Of a stretch of DNA of 64,000 nucleotides, positions 25,644 to 33,685 are shown piece by piece; position 1 is the stretch's first letter, and every line of letters starts with the position of its first letter. Under the pieces are notes generated by a model. The model was not told the origin of the DNA. It searched no databases and was given only the letters and a program-made list of their open reading frames with translations. Source of the stretch: AC-56 sp963798705. Its GTDB lineage: Bacteria; Actinomycetota; Thermoleophilia; Solirubrobacterales; 70-9. A program made the position numbers and the translations under genes. The DNA lies in contig CAWCTW010000005.1 of NCBI GenBank assembly GCA_963798705.1, positions 868,001 through 932,000 of the forward strand, read 5' to 3'.

Positions 25644-26549
25644 CTAGGACCCCCCGAAGAAGGTTTCCGGGAGCCTCTTCCAGATGTCGCCCCAGGCGTC
25701 CAAGGAAGTCGAGCTATCGAGCTCCTTCATCGGGACGTCATCCCTGAGAAAAGCCATCTCGGCAGAGAACTCGACCCTGTGGCCGCCAGGAAGGACCACA
25801 TAGATGAACAGGTTGCTCCCGGCCGGATGGCGCGAAGGTCCGAGCTCGATCGTGTGTCCGGCTCCAGCGAGCATGTCGCAAGCGACCTTGATGTGCTCGA
25901 AGCTGCTCACAGTCACCGCGTAGTGGTGGAGCGTGCGATCGCCGGCTGCGATCGAGATGTCGTGGTGGTAGGGGCCATTGCGAATGAAGCCCATCACCCA
26001 GAAGTCTTGGCCGGGCTCCGGGACCACGTACTCACTGATCTTGAATCCGAGCACGTCCCTGAAGAACTCCGAGAGGCCCTGAACGTCCTCGGCCATCAGG
26101 CCCAGATGGTCGTTGTCTAGCGGCAGGATGCCCCGCGTCCGCGGATGGGCGTGCCGGGTCCCGAGCTGGTACTCGGAGCGGTCATGGACGGTGACGAACT
26201 CCATCTCATGCCCGCTCGGGAGCTTGAAGCGAACCCCCTCGGTCTGGCCGAACTCGGTTCCGTCGCGCCTCTCATAGCTGATGTTCTCGGCCTCGAGGCG
26301 TTGCTGGTAGGCCTCGATCTCCTCGGCATCGTCGACGCGGAAGGCGAAGTGGCCTACCCCTTCGCCCTCCCTCAGCGCCAGGTCGTAGTTGTCGTCGAGG
26401 CCGAAGCCGAGGTAGACGACCCCGTCCTCGCGCGCCAGCTCGCTCATGCCGATGATCTCGGAGTAAAAGCCAACGGCCTCCTCGAGATCGGGAACACCGA
26501 GCTCGAGGTGCTCGAATTGACGCACTCCGCTGGTCATCGGGCGCAGCAT
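25644..26549 (-). CDS. Type I extradiol ring-cleavage dioxygenase (two VOC domains)
   Basis: 301 residues with two VOC modules. The N-terminal module (FEHLELGVPDLEEAVGFYSEIIG) is structural. The C-terminal module has the iron site: His in PLDNDHLGLMAEDV, His in LHHYAVTVSS and Glu in GHRVEFSAE. Catechol-2,3-dioxygenase-like enzymes cut a catecholic ring next to its hydroxyls with Fe(II). The ATG at 26537 is an alternative start. An inverted repeat shared with two other island promoters lies at 26555-26572 directly before the start. Substrate unknown. Confidence 0.85.
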   Translation of the reverse strand: MLRPMTSGVRQFEHLELGVPDLEEAVGFYSEIIGMSELAREDGVVYLGFGLDDNYDLALREGEGVGHFAFRVDDAEEIEAYQQRLEAENISYERRDGTEFGQTEGVRFKLPSGHEMEFVTVHDRSEYQLGTRHAHPRTRGILPLDNDHLGLMAEDVQGLSEFFRDVLGFKISEYVVPEPGQDFWVMGFIRNGPYHHDISIAAGDRTLHHYAVTVSSFEHIKVACDMLAGAGHTIELGPSRHPAGSNLFIYVVLPGGHRVEFSAEMAFLRDDVPMKELDSSTSLDAWGDIWKRLPETFFGGS

Positions 26550-26554
26550 ACCGC

Positions 26555-26572
26555 CGTGTGCAAGTGCATGCG
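26555..26572. promoter_or_regulatory. Island operator repeat, copy 1
   Basis: CGTGTGC-AAGT-GCATGCG: right arm identical, left arm two changes from the perfect copy at 43477-43494. It sits in the 24-nt gap between the SDR stop and the extradiol dioxygenase start. Confidence 0.45.
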
Positions 26573-26573
26573 A

Positions 26574-27365
26574 CTAGGCGAGCGCAAGTATCGACCCCCC
26601 GTCGACCTGGATGGTCGCGCCGTTGATGTAGGAAGCCTGTTCGGAGGCCAGGAAGGCGACAACGGACCCGAGTTCAGTGGGCTCGCCCACGCGGCCGGTC
26701 GGGTTGAGCTTCGCCGTCTGTTCGATCTGTTCTTCGATCGTCGTTCCGGCCTTCTCGGCCCGGCCGCTGAGGTCGTTCCTGAGCCGATCGGTGAGGAAGA
26801 CCCCGGGCAGGACGGTGTTGATCGTGATCCCGTCGGCTGCCGCGCCTTGCACGACCGACTTCAGAATGCCCTGTGTGCCCGGGCGAATTCCGTTCGAGAG
26901 GACCAGGTGTGGAATCGGCTGTTTGACCGATGTCGACTGGATCGAGATCACCCGACCCCAGCCCCGCTCACGCATGCCCGGAAGGACCAGACGAAGCAGG
27001 CGGACGACCGACAGCGTCACAAGCTCGAACGCCTCGAGCCAATCCTGATCCGATAGATCGTCGAACAGGCCGCCGGCCGGCGCACCGGTGTTGGTGACCA
27101 GGATGTCGACCGGCCCCAGGCGCTCGACTGTCGTGGAGACGATCTCCTCTACGTGCGCTTCGTTGGTGACGTCTCCGACGACCGGGGTCACCTCGGCGCC
27201 CGTCTCGGCCTTGATCTCACCTGCCGCCTCCTCGAGTCGCCCAGAATCGCGCGAGCTGATCGCGACGCGAGCGCCCTCCCGCGCCAGCTCCGTGGCGCAG
27301 GCCTTCCCGAGACCCTTGCTCGACGCAAGCACCAGGGCCACCTTGTCTTTGAGCCGGAAGTCCAT
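26574..27365 (-). CDS. SDR-family oxidoreductase with atypical active site
   Basis: 263 residues. The Rossmann core (KVALVLASSKGLGKACATELAREGARVAI) has ASSKGLG in place of TGxxxGxG, and the NNAG region reads VTNTGAPAGG. The YxxxK stretch is SNGIR (LVLSNGIRPGTQ), as in a known SDR subgroup, so the standard Tyr/Lys catalysis is missing. C-terminal ASYINGATIQVDGGS is canonical. It starts immediately after the NicF-like stop. Substrate unknown. Confidence 0.8.
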   Translation of the reverse strand: MDFRLKDKVALVLASSKGLGKACATELAREGARVAISSRDSGRLEEAAGEIKAETGAEVTPVVGDVTNEAHVEEIVSTTVERLGPVDILVTNTGAPAGGLFDDLSDQDWLEAFELVTLSVVRLLRLVLPGMRERGWGRVISIQSTSVKQPIPHLVLSNGIRPGTQGILKSVVQGAAADGITINTVLPGVFLTDRLRNDLSGRAEKAGTTIEEQIEQTAKLNPTGRVGEPTELGSVVAFLASEQASYINGATIQVDGGSILALA

Positions 27366-27998
27366 TTAGCCATCCACCGCCTTGGTCGATTCCTTGAGCC
27401 CGCCGACGTATCCGCGGACCTCGTCGAGGCCGACGACGTCTGCGTACTTGTCATCGAGGTCGACTAGGGCCTGCTCGTGCGCGGGCGCGCTTCGGTCGGC
27501 CACCGCCTCACGGACGATGATTGGCCGGATCCCGTGAGAGACAGCGTCGACCGCCGTCGCCCGCACGCAGCCGCTGGTTGTGCAGCCCGCGATCAAAAGC
27601 GTGTCGATGCGCATTCCATTGAGACGCGAGAGGAGATCGGTTCCAAAGAACACGGACGCGTACTTCTTCAGCACCACTGGCTCCTCGGGCCTGCGGCCGA
27701 GCGCTTGGTCGACCTCTCCCTCAGGGGACCCTCGCTGAATGCTCCCGAGCGTCTCGATCTTGTCGCCCCAGATCCCATCGCCCTCGTAGTAGACGCTTGA
27801 GAAAAGAATGGGCACATCTTGCTGGCGAGCGGCGTCCAATAGATCGCGGGTGGCCGCAAGCTCGTCGTGCATCGGTGCGCCCAAGGGAAGCTCGGGATCG
27901 GTAAAGCCGACGATCATGTCGATAACCAGAACCGCTGGGCTGGCGCCAAATCCGAGTCGGGCGCCAAAGCCACGCTCTCGATCAAGTGGCGGTGTCAC
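27366..27998 (-). CDS. Isochorismatase-family amidohydrolase, maleamate amidase (NicF)-like
   Basis: 210 residues. Catalytic triad of the family: Asp27 (LVIDMIVGFTD), Lys111/112 (LKKYASVFFGT) and Cys144 (AGCTTSGCVRATA). The N-terminal RGFGARLGFGASPAVLVID and the REAVADRSAPAHEQALVDLDDKYADVV stretch closely resemble NicF (maleamate to maleate plus ammonia) and N-carbamoylsarcosine amidase. Its GTG overlaps the HyuB stop by 4 nt. NicX-like and creatininase-family genes downstream favour the maleamate role. Confidence 0.8.
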   Translation of the reverse strand: MTPPLDRERGFGARLGFGASPAVLVIDMIVGFTDPELPLGAPMHDELAATRDLLDAARQQDVPILFSSVYYEGDGIWGDKIETLGSIQRGSPEGEVDQALGRRPEEPVVLKKYASVFFGTDLLSRLNGMRIDTLLIAGCTTSGCVRATAVDAVSHGIRPIIVREAVADRSAPAHEQALVDLDDKYADVVGLDEVRGYVGGLKESTKAVDG

Positions 27999-29704
27999 TG
28001 GGCCAGCTCCTTTCGTAGCTTTTGCGTGGAATCGGCGTCTACGACCCGCGCCTCGGCGTCGATGACGACGCCGTATTTGTTCCTCGCCGCCTCGATGGTG
28101 ACGTAGCCATCGACGACGTCTCGCAGGACGTCCTCGGGCGAGCGGTCGACTGGAGGGCCGAGTCCGCCGCCGCCGGGGAGGCGCATGGTCACGGTCTCAC
28201 CGCCGGTGACGTGATTGCTGCCCTTCGACTCCAACGGGCCGCTGTCTGAGTAGAAGGCGCCGAGCATCCCCTCTCCCCCGCCCGCAGCGCCGACAGCGGG
28301 CAGATTGAGGCGATCCGTCGATGATCCGACGCTGCCGCCGTCGGCGCTGTTGATCTCGAACGTGATCGTCTGTCCGCAGCCGCCGCGAAAGCGCCCCGGC
28401 CCCCCGGAGTCGGGCGTGATCTCGCGACTTTGTACGACCAGCGGGTAGCTGCTTTCGAGGATCTCGATCGGCACCGCTCTAGTTCCAGTCGGAAACGACG
28501 TGCACGAGAGCCCGTCCTTGTTCGGACGTGCTCCCATGCCGCCGGCGTTGACCCAGGACGCGATCGTCGACTTCTCGCCCGAGCGTGGGATCAGCGCCGA
28601 GGTGACCCACGCCGCACCGGAGCCCTCGGCGATCACTTTCTCCGGGATGGCCTTGGCCAGCGCATTGAAGACGGCGCCTGGAATCAGATGGCCGACGACG
28701 TGGCGCATCGAGACCGGCGCCGGCTCTTGGGCGTTGAGGAGTGAATTCGTCGGCGCCTTGATCGTGATCGGGCCGAGGCTGCCATGGTTGTTCGGCGCCT
28801 CCGGGGTCAGCGCGCACTTAAGTGAGAAGGCCGCGTAGGCGCGGGTGTAGTTGAAGACAACGTTGATGCCCTTCGAACTCGGCGGCGAACTGCCAGCGAA
28901 GTCGACCTCGATCTCCTCTCCGGCGACGCGCAGGGTCACGGCGATACGGAGCTCGTCTTCCCCGGCGACGCTGTCAGAGACGATTCCGCCCGAGTACTCG
29001 CCATCGGGGACCTCCTTGATCGCAGCTGCGGTAGCCCTGCGCGAGCGGCTGATGATCTGCTCGGAGATTGATTCGAAGTCCTTGTGGCCGAGCTCGGACA
29101 TGTAGTCGATGAGCGCGCGGCCCCCGACCTCATTGGTCCCGACAAGCGCGTAGATGTCTCCGGTCACCTCGCCTGGGCTGCGGACATTGGCTCGGATCAT
29201 CGAGACCAGATCCTCGTTGAGCTCCCCGGCCCGAAACAGCTTGCTCGGCGGGATACGAAGGCCCTCCTCGAAGACGTCCGCCCCGTCGCCTGAAAGATGG
29301 CGGCCGCCGATGTCAACGACGTGGGCGGTGCTGCCATAGATCGCGACCGGCCCCGAGGGGCCGAATATCGGGGTGACGATCGAGACGTCGTACTGGTGGC
29401 CGCAGCCGATGTAGGGGTCGTTGGTGATCAGGACGTCGCCGGGCTCGAGGTCGGACCAGGGAAAGAGCCCGAGCAAGGTCTCTACCGTGGCCGGCAGGGC
29501 GAAAATATGGCCGGGGGTTCCAGTGATCGCCTGCACGGTCAGCCGTCCCTGGGCGTCGAAGATCCCGACCGACAGATCGCCGGCTTCGCGGACCAGGTGG
29601 CTGAAGGCGGTGCGCTGCAGGCCCGTGGCCTGCTCGTTGACCATCGCCGTCAACCTCGTCCAGAGGATGTCGAGTACGAGCGGATCTATCTGGCCGGCCA
29701 TCAC
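27995..29704 (-). CDS. hyuB: Hydantoinase B/oxoprolinase-family subunit
   Basis: 569 residues. The start region DPLVLDILWTRLTAMVNEQATGLQRTAFSHLVREAGDLSVGIFD and NDPYIGCGHQYDVSIVTPIF are diagnostic of HyuB. Together with HyuA it forms ATP-dependent hydrolases or carboxylases: 5-oxoprolinase, N-methylhydantoinase, acetone or acetophenone carboxylase. Overlap with hyuA (TAGTG) implies coupling. The C-terminal region (GGCGQTITFEI, RLPGGGGLGPP) is intact. Which reaction applies here is open. Confidence 0.9.
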   Translation of the reverse strand: MMAGQIDPLVLDILWTRLTAMVNEQATGLQRTAFSHLVREAGDLSVGIFDAQGRLTVQAITGTPGHIFALPATVETLLGLFPWSDLEPGDVLITNDPYIGCGHQYDVSIVTPIFGPSGPVAIYGSTAHVVDIGGRHLSGDGADVFEEGLRIPPSKLFRAGELNEDLVSMIRANVRSPGEVTGDIYALVGTNEVGGRALIDYMSELGHKDFESISEQIISRSRRATAAAIKEVPDGEYSGGIVSDSVAGEDELRIAVTLRVAGEEIEVDFAGSSPPSSKGINVVFNYTRAYAAFSLKCALTPEAPNNHGSLGPITIKAPTNSLLNAQEPAPVSMRHVVGHLIPGAVFNALAKAIPEKVIAEGSGAAWVTSALIPRSGEKSTIASWVNAGGMGARPNKDGLSCTSFPTGTRAVPIEILESSYPLVVQSREITPDSGGPGRFRGGCGQTITFEINSADGGSVGSSTDRLNLPAVGAAGGGEGMLGAFYSDSGPLESKGSNHVTGGETVTMRLPGGGGLGPPVDRSPEDVLRDVVDGYVTIEAARNKYGVVIDAEARVVDADSTQKLRKELAQ

Positions 29705-31818
29705 TATTGCCCGCCTAGTGTCGCGACGACGTTCTCGCGCTCGTCGACTGAGATCTTGGCGGCCTGGCCGACGACGAAGGTCGATTCGTTCTCCTCGATG
29801 ATCGCCGGCCCCTCGATCGCAGTGCCGGGGCTCATCTGTGAGCGCTCGTAGACGGGCACGGTCGCGAACTCATTGGCCTCGGCGAGAAAGATCTCCCGCT
29901 GCTTGGCCGGGCCGTCATCCTCGCCGTCGCCAACCACGTCCGGATCGGCCAGGGTCGGAACCGGGCCAACCGCGGAGCAGCGCCAGTTGACAATCTCCAC
30001 GGGCACGCCCGAGAGCGCCCGGCCATAGCGATGGCCGTAGGCACCCTCAAAGGCGAGGGCCAGCTGGCCGCCGAGTTCGCCCTGCGTGGACTCCGGAAGC
30101 GAGACCGAAAGCTCATAGCCCTGGCCCAGGTAGCGCATGTCCGCTCCGCGGAGGACCTTGACCTCACCGTTAGTGATTCGAGACCTGGCCAGGATCTCGC
30201 GCCCGGCGTCCTCCATTTCCCCGAGCAGACCCGTGACCTCGTCCCAGTCGACCTCATCGAGGAGTCCGACCCAGCTGCGGACAAAGTCGAAGGCCAGCGG
30301 CGCACAGAGCAGCCCGATCGCCGACATCACCCCGGCTCCTCGGGGCATCATTACGTCGGTGGAGCCGAGAATCGAGGCCACCCCGCAGGCGTGGACCGGG
30401 CCGGCCCCGCCGAAGGCAAAGATCGGATACCCGCGCGGGTCGTTGCCTCGCTCGGTCGCCGCGACTCGTGCGGCTCCGGCCATGGTCTCGTTAACGATGC
30501 GGTGGATGCCGGCGGCGGCCTGGACGACGTCAAGATCCATGGGCCTGGCGATCTTTTCCTTGATCGCTCGGACGGCCGCCGCGCGGTCGAGCTTCATCCG
30601 CCCACCGAGGAACGAGTCCGGATCGAGGTAGCCGAGCACGAGGTCGGCGTCGGTGACCGTCGGCTCGGTTCCTCCGCGGCCGTAGCAGGCGGGTCCGGGG
30701 TCAGCGCCCGAGCTCTCGGGGCCGACGCGCAGGATTCCGAGGTCATCGATCCTGGCGATGCTGCCACCCCCGGCGCCGATCTCGATTAGATCGATGACGG
30801 GCGTGCGAATCGGTGTTCCGCTGCCTGGCTTAAAGCGCCAAACCCGGTCGACCTCGAACTGGTCAGAGCGCTGCGCTTCGCCTCCTTCGACCAGACAGAC
30901 CTTTGCCGTGGTGCCGCCCATGTCGAAGGAAATCAGCTCCTCCCGGCCGACGGCGCGTCCGTAGGCGGCGGCCCCTAGCGCCCCCGCAGCGGGGCCCGAC
31001 TCGACCAGGCGGACAGGAAACTCGCCGGCCGTCTCGACGTCGCTGAGGCTCCCGCTCGAGAGCATCACCAAGAGATCGTGGTCGAAGCCAACGTCCTCGA
31101 GCTGGGAGCGAACCCGGGCCAGGTAGCGGGTCATGACGCGCTTGATGTAGACGTTGGCGATTGTCGTGGCCGTGCGCGGAAACTCTCGGATCTCCGGCGC
31201 CACCTCGTACGAGAGCGAGAGCTCGACCGATGGCAGTAGCTCGCGGACCAGATCGCCAAGCCTTCGTTCGTGCTCCGGATTGCGATAGCTGTGAAGGAGC
31301 GAAACCGCCACCGCCTCGACTCCGGACTCGCCGAGGGCCTCAATCGCGGACCGGGCGGCCCCCTCGTCGAGAGGCTTGGCGATCGACCCGTCGGCCAGGG
31401 TTCGCTCTGGGACTTCAAGCCGCAGGCCCCGCGGGACCAGGGGCACCGGGAGCTCGAGGAAGAGATCGAAGAGGTCGTAGCGACTCTCGTCGCGGATCTC
31501 GAGCACGTCGCGAAAGCCGGCGGTGGTCAGCAGGCCCGTCCGTGCCCCCTTGCGCTCGATCAGGGCGTTCGTGGCCAGAGTGGTCGCGTGCAACACGCTT
31601 TGGATCTCCTCAGCGCCAACGCCCGTTTCGCCCAGCAGCTCGGTGACACCGGAGTGAACTCCCTCGGCCGGGTCCGGCGGGGTCGTCAGCACCTTGCCGA
31701 CCCAGCTCCGGCCGGATTCGACATGGCGCAAGACGAGATCGGTGAAGGTGCCGCCGATGTCGATCGACAGCCGATAGGGCAGCGCCGCCTGCCCGGCCCC
31801 GTTGGCCGACTCGGTCAA
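29704..31818 (-). CDS. hyuA: Hydantoinase A/oxoprolinase-family ATPase subunit
   Basis: 704 residues. The N-terminal RLSIDIGGTFTDLVL phosphate loop, HATTLATNALIERKGARTGLLTTAGFRDVLEI and the second ATP motif ISFDMGGTTAKVCLV are the ASKHA-type signatures of HyuA, as is FAFGGAGPVHACGVA. TTG start overlaps the DUF1445 stop by 4 nt. It activates a carbonyl of the substrate by phosphorylation for the HyuB partner. Length is typical for the family. Confidence 0.92.
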   Translation of the reverse strand: MTESANGAGQAALPYRLSIDIGGTFTDLVLRHVESGRSWVGKVLTTPPDPAEGVHSGVTELLGETGVGAEEIQSVLHATTLATNALIERKGARTGLLTTAGFRDVLEIRDESRYDLFDLFLELPVPLVPRGLRLEVPERTLADGSIAKPLDEGAARSAIEALGESGVEAVAVSLLHSYRNPEHERRLGDLVRELLPSVELSLSYEVAPEIREFPRTATTIANVYIKRVMTRYLARVRSQLEDVGFDHDLLVMLSSGSLSDVETAGEFPVRLVESGPAAGALGAAAYGRAVGREELISFDMGGTTAKVCLVEGGEAQRSDQFEVDRVWRFKPGSGTPIRTPVIDLIEIGAGGGSIARIDDLGILRVGPESSGADPGPACYGRGGTEPTVTDADLVLGYLDPDSFLGGRMKLDRAAAVRAIKEKIARPMDLDVVQAAAGIHRIVNETMAGAARVAATERGNDPRGYPIFAFGGAGPVHACGVASILGSTDVMMPRGAGVMSAIGLLCAPLAFDFVRSWVGLLDEVDWDEVTGLLGEMEDAGREILARSRITNGEVKVLRGADMRYLGQGYELSVSLPESTQGELGGQLALAFEGAYGHRYGRALSGVPVEIVNWRCSAVGPVPTLADPDVVGDGEDDGPAKQREIFLAEANEFATVPVYERSQMSPGTAIEGPAIIEENESTFVVGQAAKISVDERENVVATLGGQ

Positions 31819-32627
31819 GCAGACACCGCCATCTGCTCAGTCGGCGTATCGGTGATGAACATGAACGCCGGATAGTTGGTGATCATCGAATCGAGATTCG
31901 ATTCGAGCGCGACCAGTTGCGGCGTCACGCTGCAGGCCCAAAACACCGGCACCTCGTCTGCCTTGACCTCGATCCGGTCGCCATAGGCGGGGTTGTCGAT
32001 GTCAACCCCAAGCGCTTCGGGGTCGCCGACGTGAATCGGAGGCCCGTGGAAGGCGGGGAAGCGCGATGTCAGCTCGATTGCCCGGACGAGCTCGTCGGTG
32101 TGAATCGGCCTCATGCTCACCGCCAGCGGCCCGTGTAGCGAACCCGCAGATTCGGTGTCGCGGTCGGTGACGTAGACCGGGACTACCTTGCCGTCGTCGA
32201 GGTAGTCGAGCGAGATGCCGGCGGCGACCATGTGGTGTTCGAAGGAGCCGGTGCAGCCGATGACGAAGGCCATCATCTCCTCGGTCCAGTGCTCGGAGAC
32301 GTCCTCGGGCTCGGCCACGCACTCTCCCCCTGAGTAGACGCGGTACTTGCCGATGTCCGTGCGCAGATCAGCGCCTGGGGCCAGGTGCTTTGGCTCAGCC
32401 GAGCCCGGCTCGGTCACTTCGAGCATCGGGCAGGGCCCTGGGTTTCGCTGAGCGAAGATCATGAAGTCGAGGGCCGTCTCCCGGGGCATGGCGACCATCG
32501 CCGTCTGGGCGAAGCCCGGAGCCACGGCCCAGCTATCGCCGCGGTAGGCGCCGGTTCGATAGTGGCCGCGGACCTCGGCTGGAGTGAGGCCGACCAGATC
32601 CTCTTTGCTCAATTCCTGTGCCATCAC
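31815..32627 (-). CDS. DUF1445 putative hydro-lyase (D-glutamate-cyclase-like)
   Basis: 270 residues. Family marks are LTPAEVRGHYRTGAYRGDSWAVAPGFAQTAMVAMP, FVIGCTGSFEHHMVAAGI and the C-terminal ITNYPAFMFITDTP. The family includes mammalian D-glutamate cyclase, which forms 5-oxo-D-proline, and bacterial proteins of unknown reaction usually called hydro-lyases. It is next to hyuAB, whose relatives include 5-oxoprolinase, so a lactam may be made and opened in sequence. Function otherwise unknown. Confidence 0.82.
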   Translation of the reverse strand: MMAQELSKEDLVGLTPAEVRGHYRTGAYRGDSWAVAPGFAQTAMVAMPRETALDFMIFAQRNPGPCPMLEVTEPGSAEPKHLAPGADLRTDIGKYRVYSGGECVAEPEDVSEHWTEEMMAFVIGCTGSFEHHMVAAGISLDYLDDGKVVPVYVTDRDTESAGSLHGPLAVSMRPIHTDELVRAIELTSRFPAFHGPPIHVGDPEALGVDIDNPAYGDRIEVKADEVPVFWACSVTPQLVALESNLDSMITNYPAFMFITDTPTEQMAVSA

Positions 32628-32638
32628 AACACCTCGTT

Positions 32639-33685
32639 TCAGACGCTCGTAGAGGGCTCCAGGTCGCCAGCGCGCAGCGCTGGGAGCAGCTCCTCCCCGA
32701 GCACAGCCAGCTTCTCTTCCCAGTTCTCAAGGCAGGGACGGAGGTCGAAGACGACGTGGCCAGCACCCTCCTCCTGGAACCTGCGCACCTGCTCGCCGAT
32801 GACATCGACGGGACCGACCATCGCCGCGCCGCCGACATCTTCAAAGCTTGTGAAGGCACCGCTCGGAGGCGGGACCTCGTAGCGGGTCAGATCCTCGAGC
32901 AGGGCCGGGAGGTTGATCCGACTCAGCCCCTCCTCGACGGTGGGGGCCGGTGAGAGGTAGGGGACTACCGCCACTTCTGGCACCGCCGTTTCGTGCTCGC
33001 CGGCCAGCCGGCGCAGTCGCTTCATGCGTTTAACGAGACTGCTGATCGGCATTCGGCTCGCCACCCAGCCCTCGCAGTATTCGACGGATCGGCGCACGGC
33101 CGCGGCGCTATTGCCGCCGTACCAGACCGGAATTGGCGGCGAGGGAACGGGGCTGATCTGCACGTTCTCGAACCGGTAAAGCTCGCCGGCGTGGGAGACC
33201 GGCTCACCGGTCCAGAGGCTCTTGAGGATGCCGACGTACTCCTCGAGCAGCGCGCGACGATCCCAACCCCCGAGGCCGATGGCCTCGAATTCGACATCCC
33301 AGTTGCCGATTCCGAAGCCGGCGATTACGCGCCCGGGCCCGGCGACGAAGTCGAGCGAGGCGAGCATCATCGCCGCCAGGATCGGGTGGCGATGGGGGAT
33401 CAAGACCGCGGTCGCGAGTCGAAGCTTCTCCGTGGTCGCCGCAACCGTACTCAGGGTCACGAAGGAATCGAGATAAGTCAGGTCCGGATCCTCGTGCCCG
33501 TGCGGCTGCTGAATCACGTGGTCTCTAACCCAGACCGAGTCAAAGCCATAGCCCTCGATCAGGGCGCCGGCGCCGCGCATCCGCTCCGGGGTTGCGTAGC
33601 GGCCGAAGTGCGGAAACAGGACCCCGTACTGACGAGTGCGCGCGGCCCCGGATGCGTCGGCGGCTGCTACGGCCTCCGCACTCAT
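32639..33685 (-). CDS. Luciferase-like (LLM) flavin-dependent monooxygenase
   Basis: 348 residues of the F420/FMN luciferase-like barrel. QYGVLFPHFGRYATPERM, GYGFDSVWVRDHV, RLATAVLIPHRHPILAAMMLASLDFVAGPGRVIAGFGIGNW and VWYGGNSAAAVRRSVEYCEGW are family marks. Substrates range from alkanesulfonates to N-heterocycles; FMN or F420 is used. It overlaps the aldehyde dehydrogenase by 4 nt. The flavin reductase at 48327 could be its FMNH2 supplier if FMN-dependent. Confidence 0.87.
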   Translation of the reverse strand: MSAEAVAAADASGAARTRQYGVLFPHFGRYATPERMRGAGALIEGYGFDSVWVRDHVIQQPHGHEDPDLTYLDSFVTLSTVAATTEKLRLATAVLIPHRHPILAAMMLASLDFVAGPGRVIAGFGIGNWDVEFEAIGLGGWDRRALLEEYVGILKSLWTGEPVSHAGELYRFENVQISPVPSPPIPVWYGGNSAAAVRRSVEYCEGWVASRMPISSLVKRMKRLRRLAGEHETAVPEVAVVPYLSPAPTVEEGLSRINLPALLEDLTRYEVPPPSGAFTSFEDVGGAAMVGPVDVIGEQVRRFQEEGAGHVVFDLRPCLENWEEKLAVLGEELLPALRAGDLEPSTSV

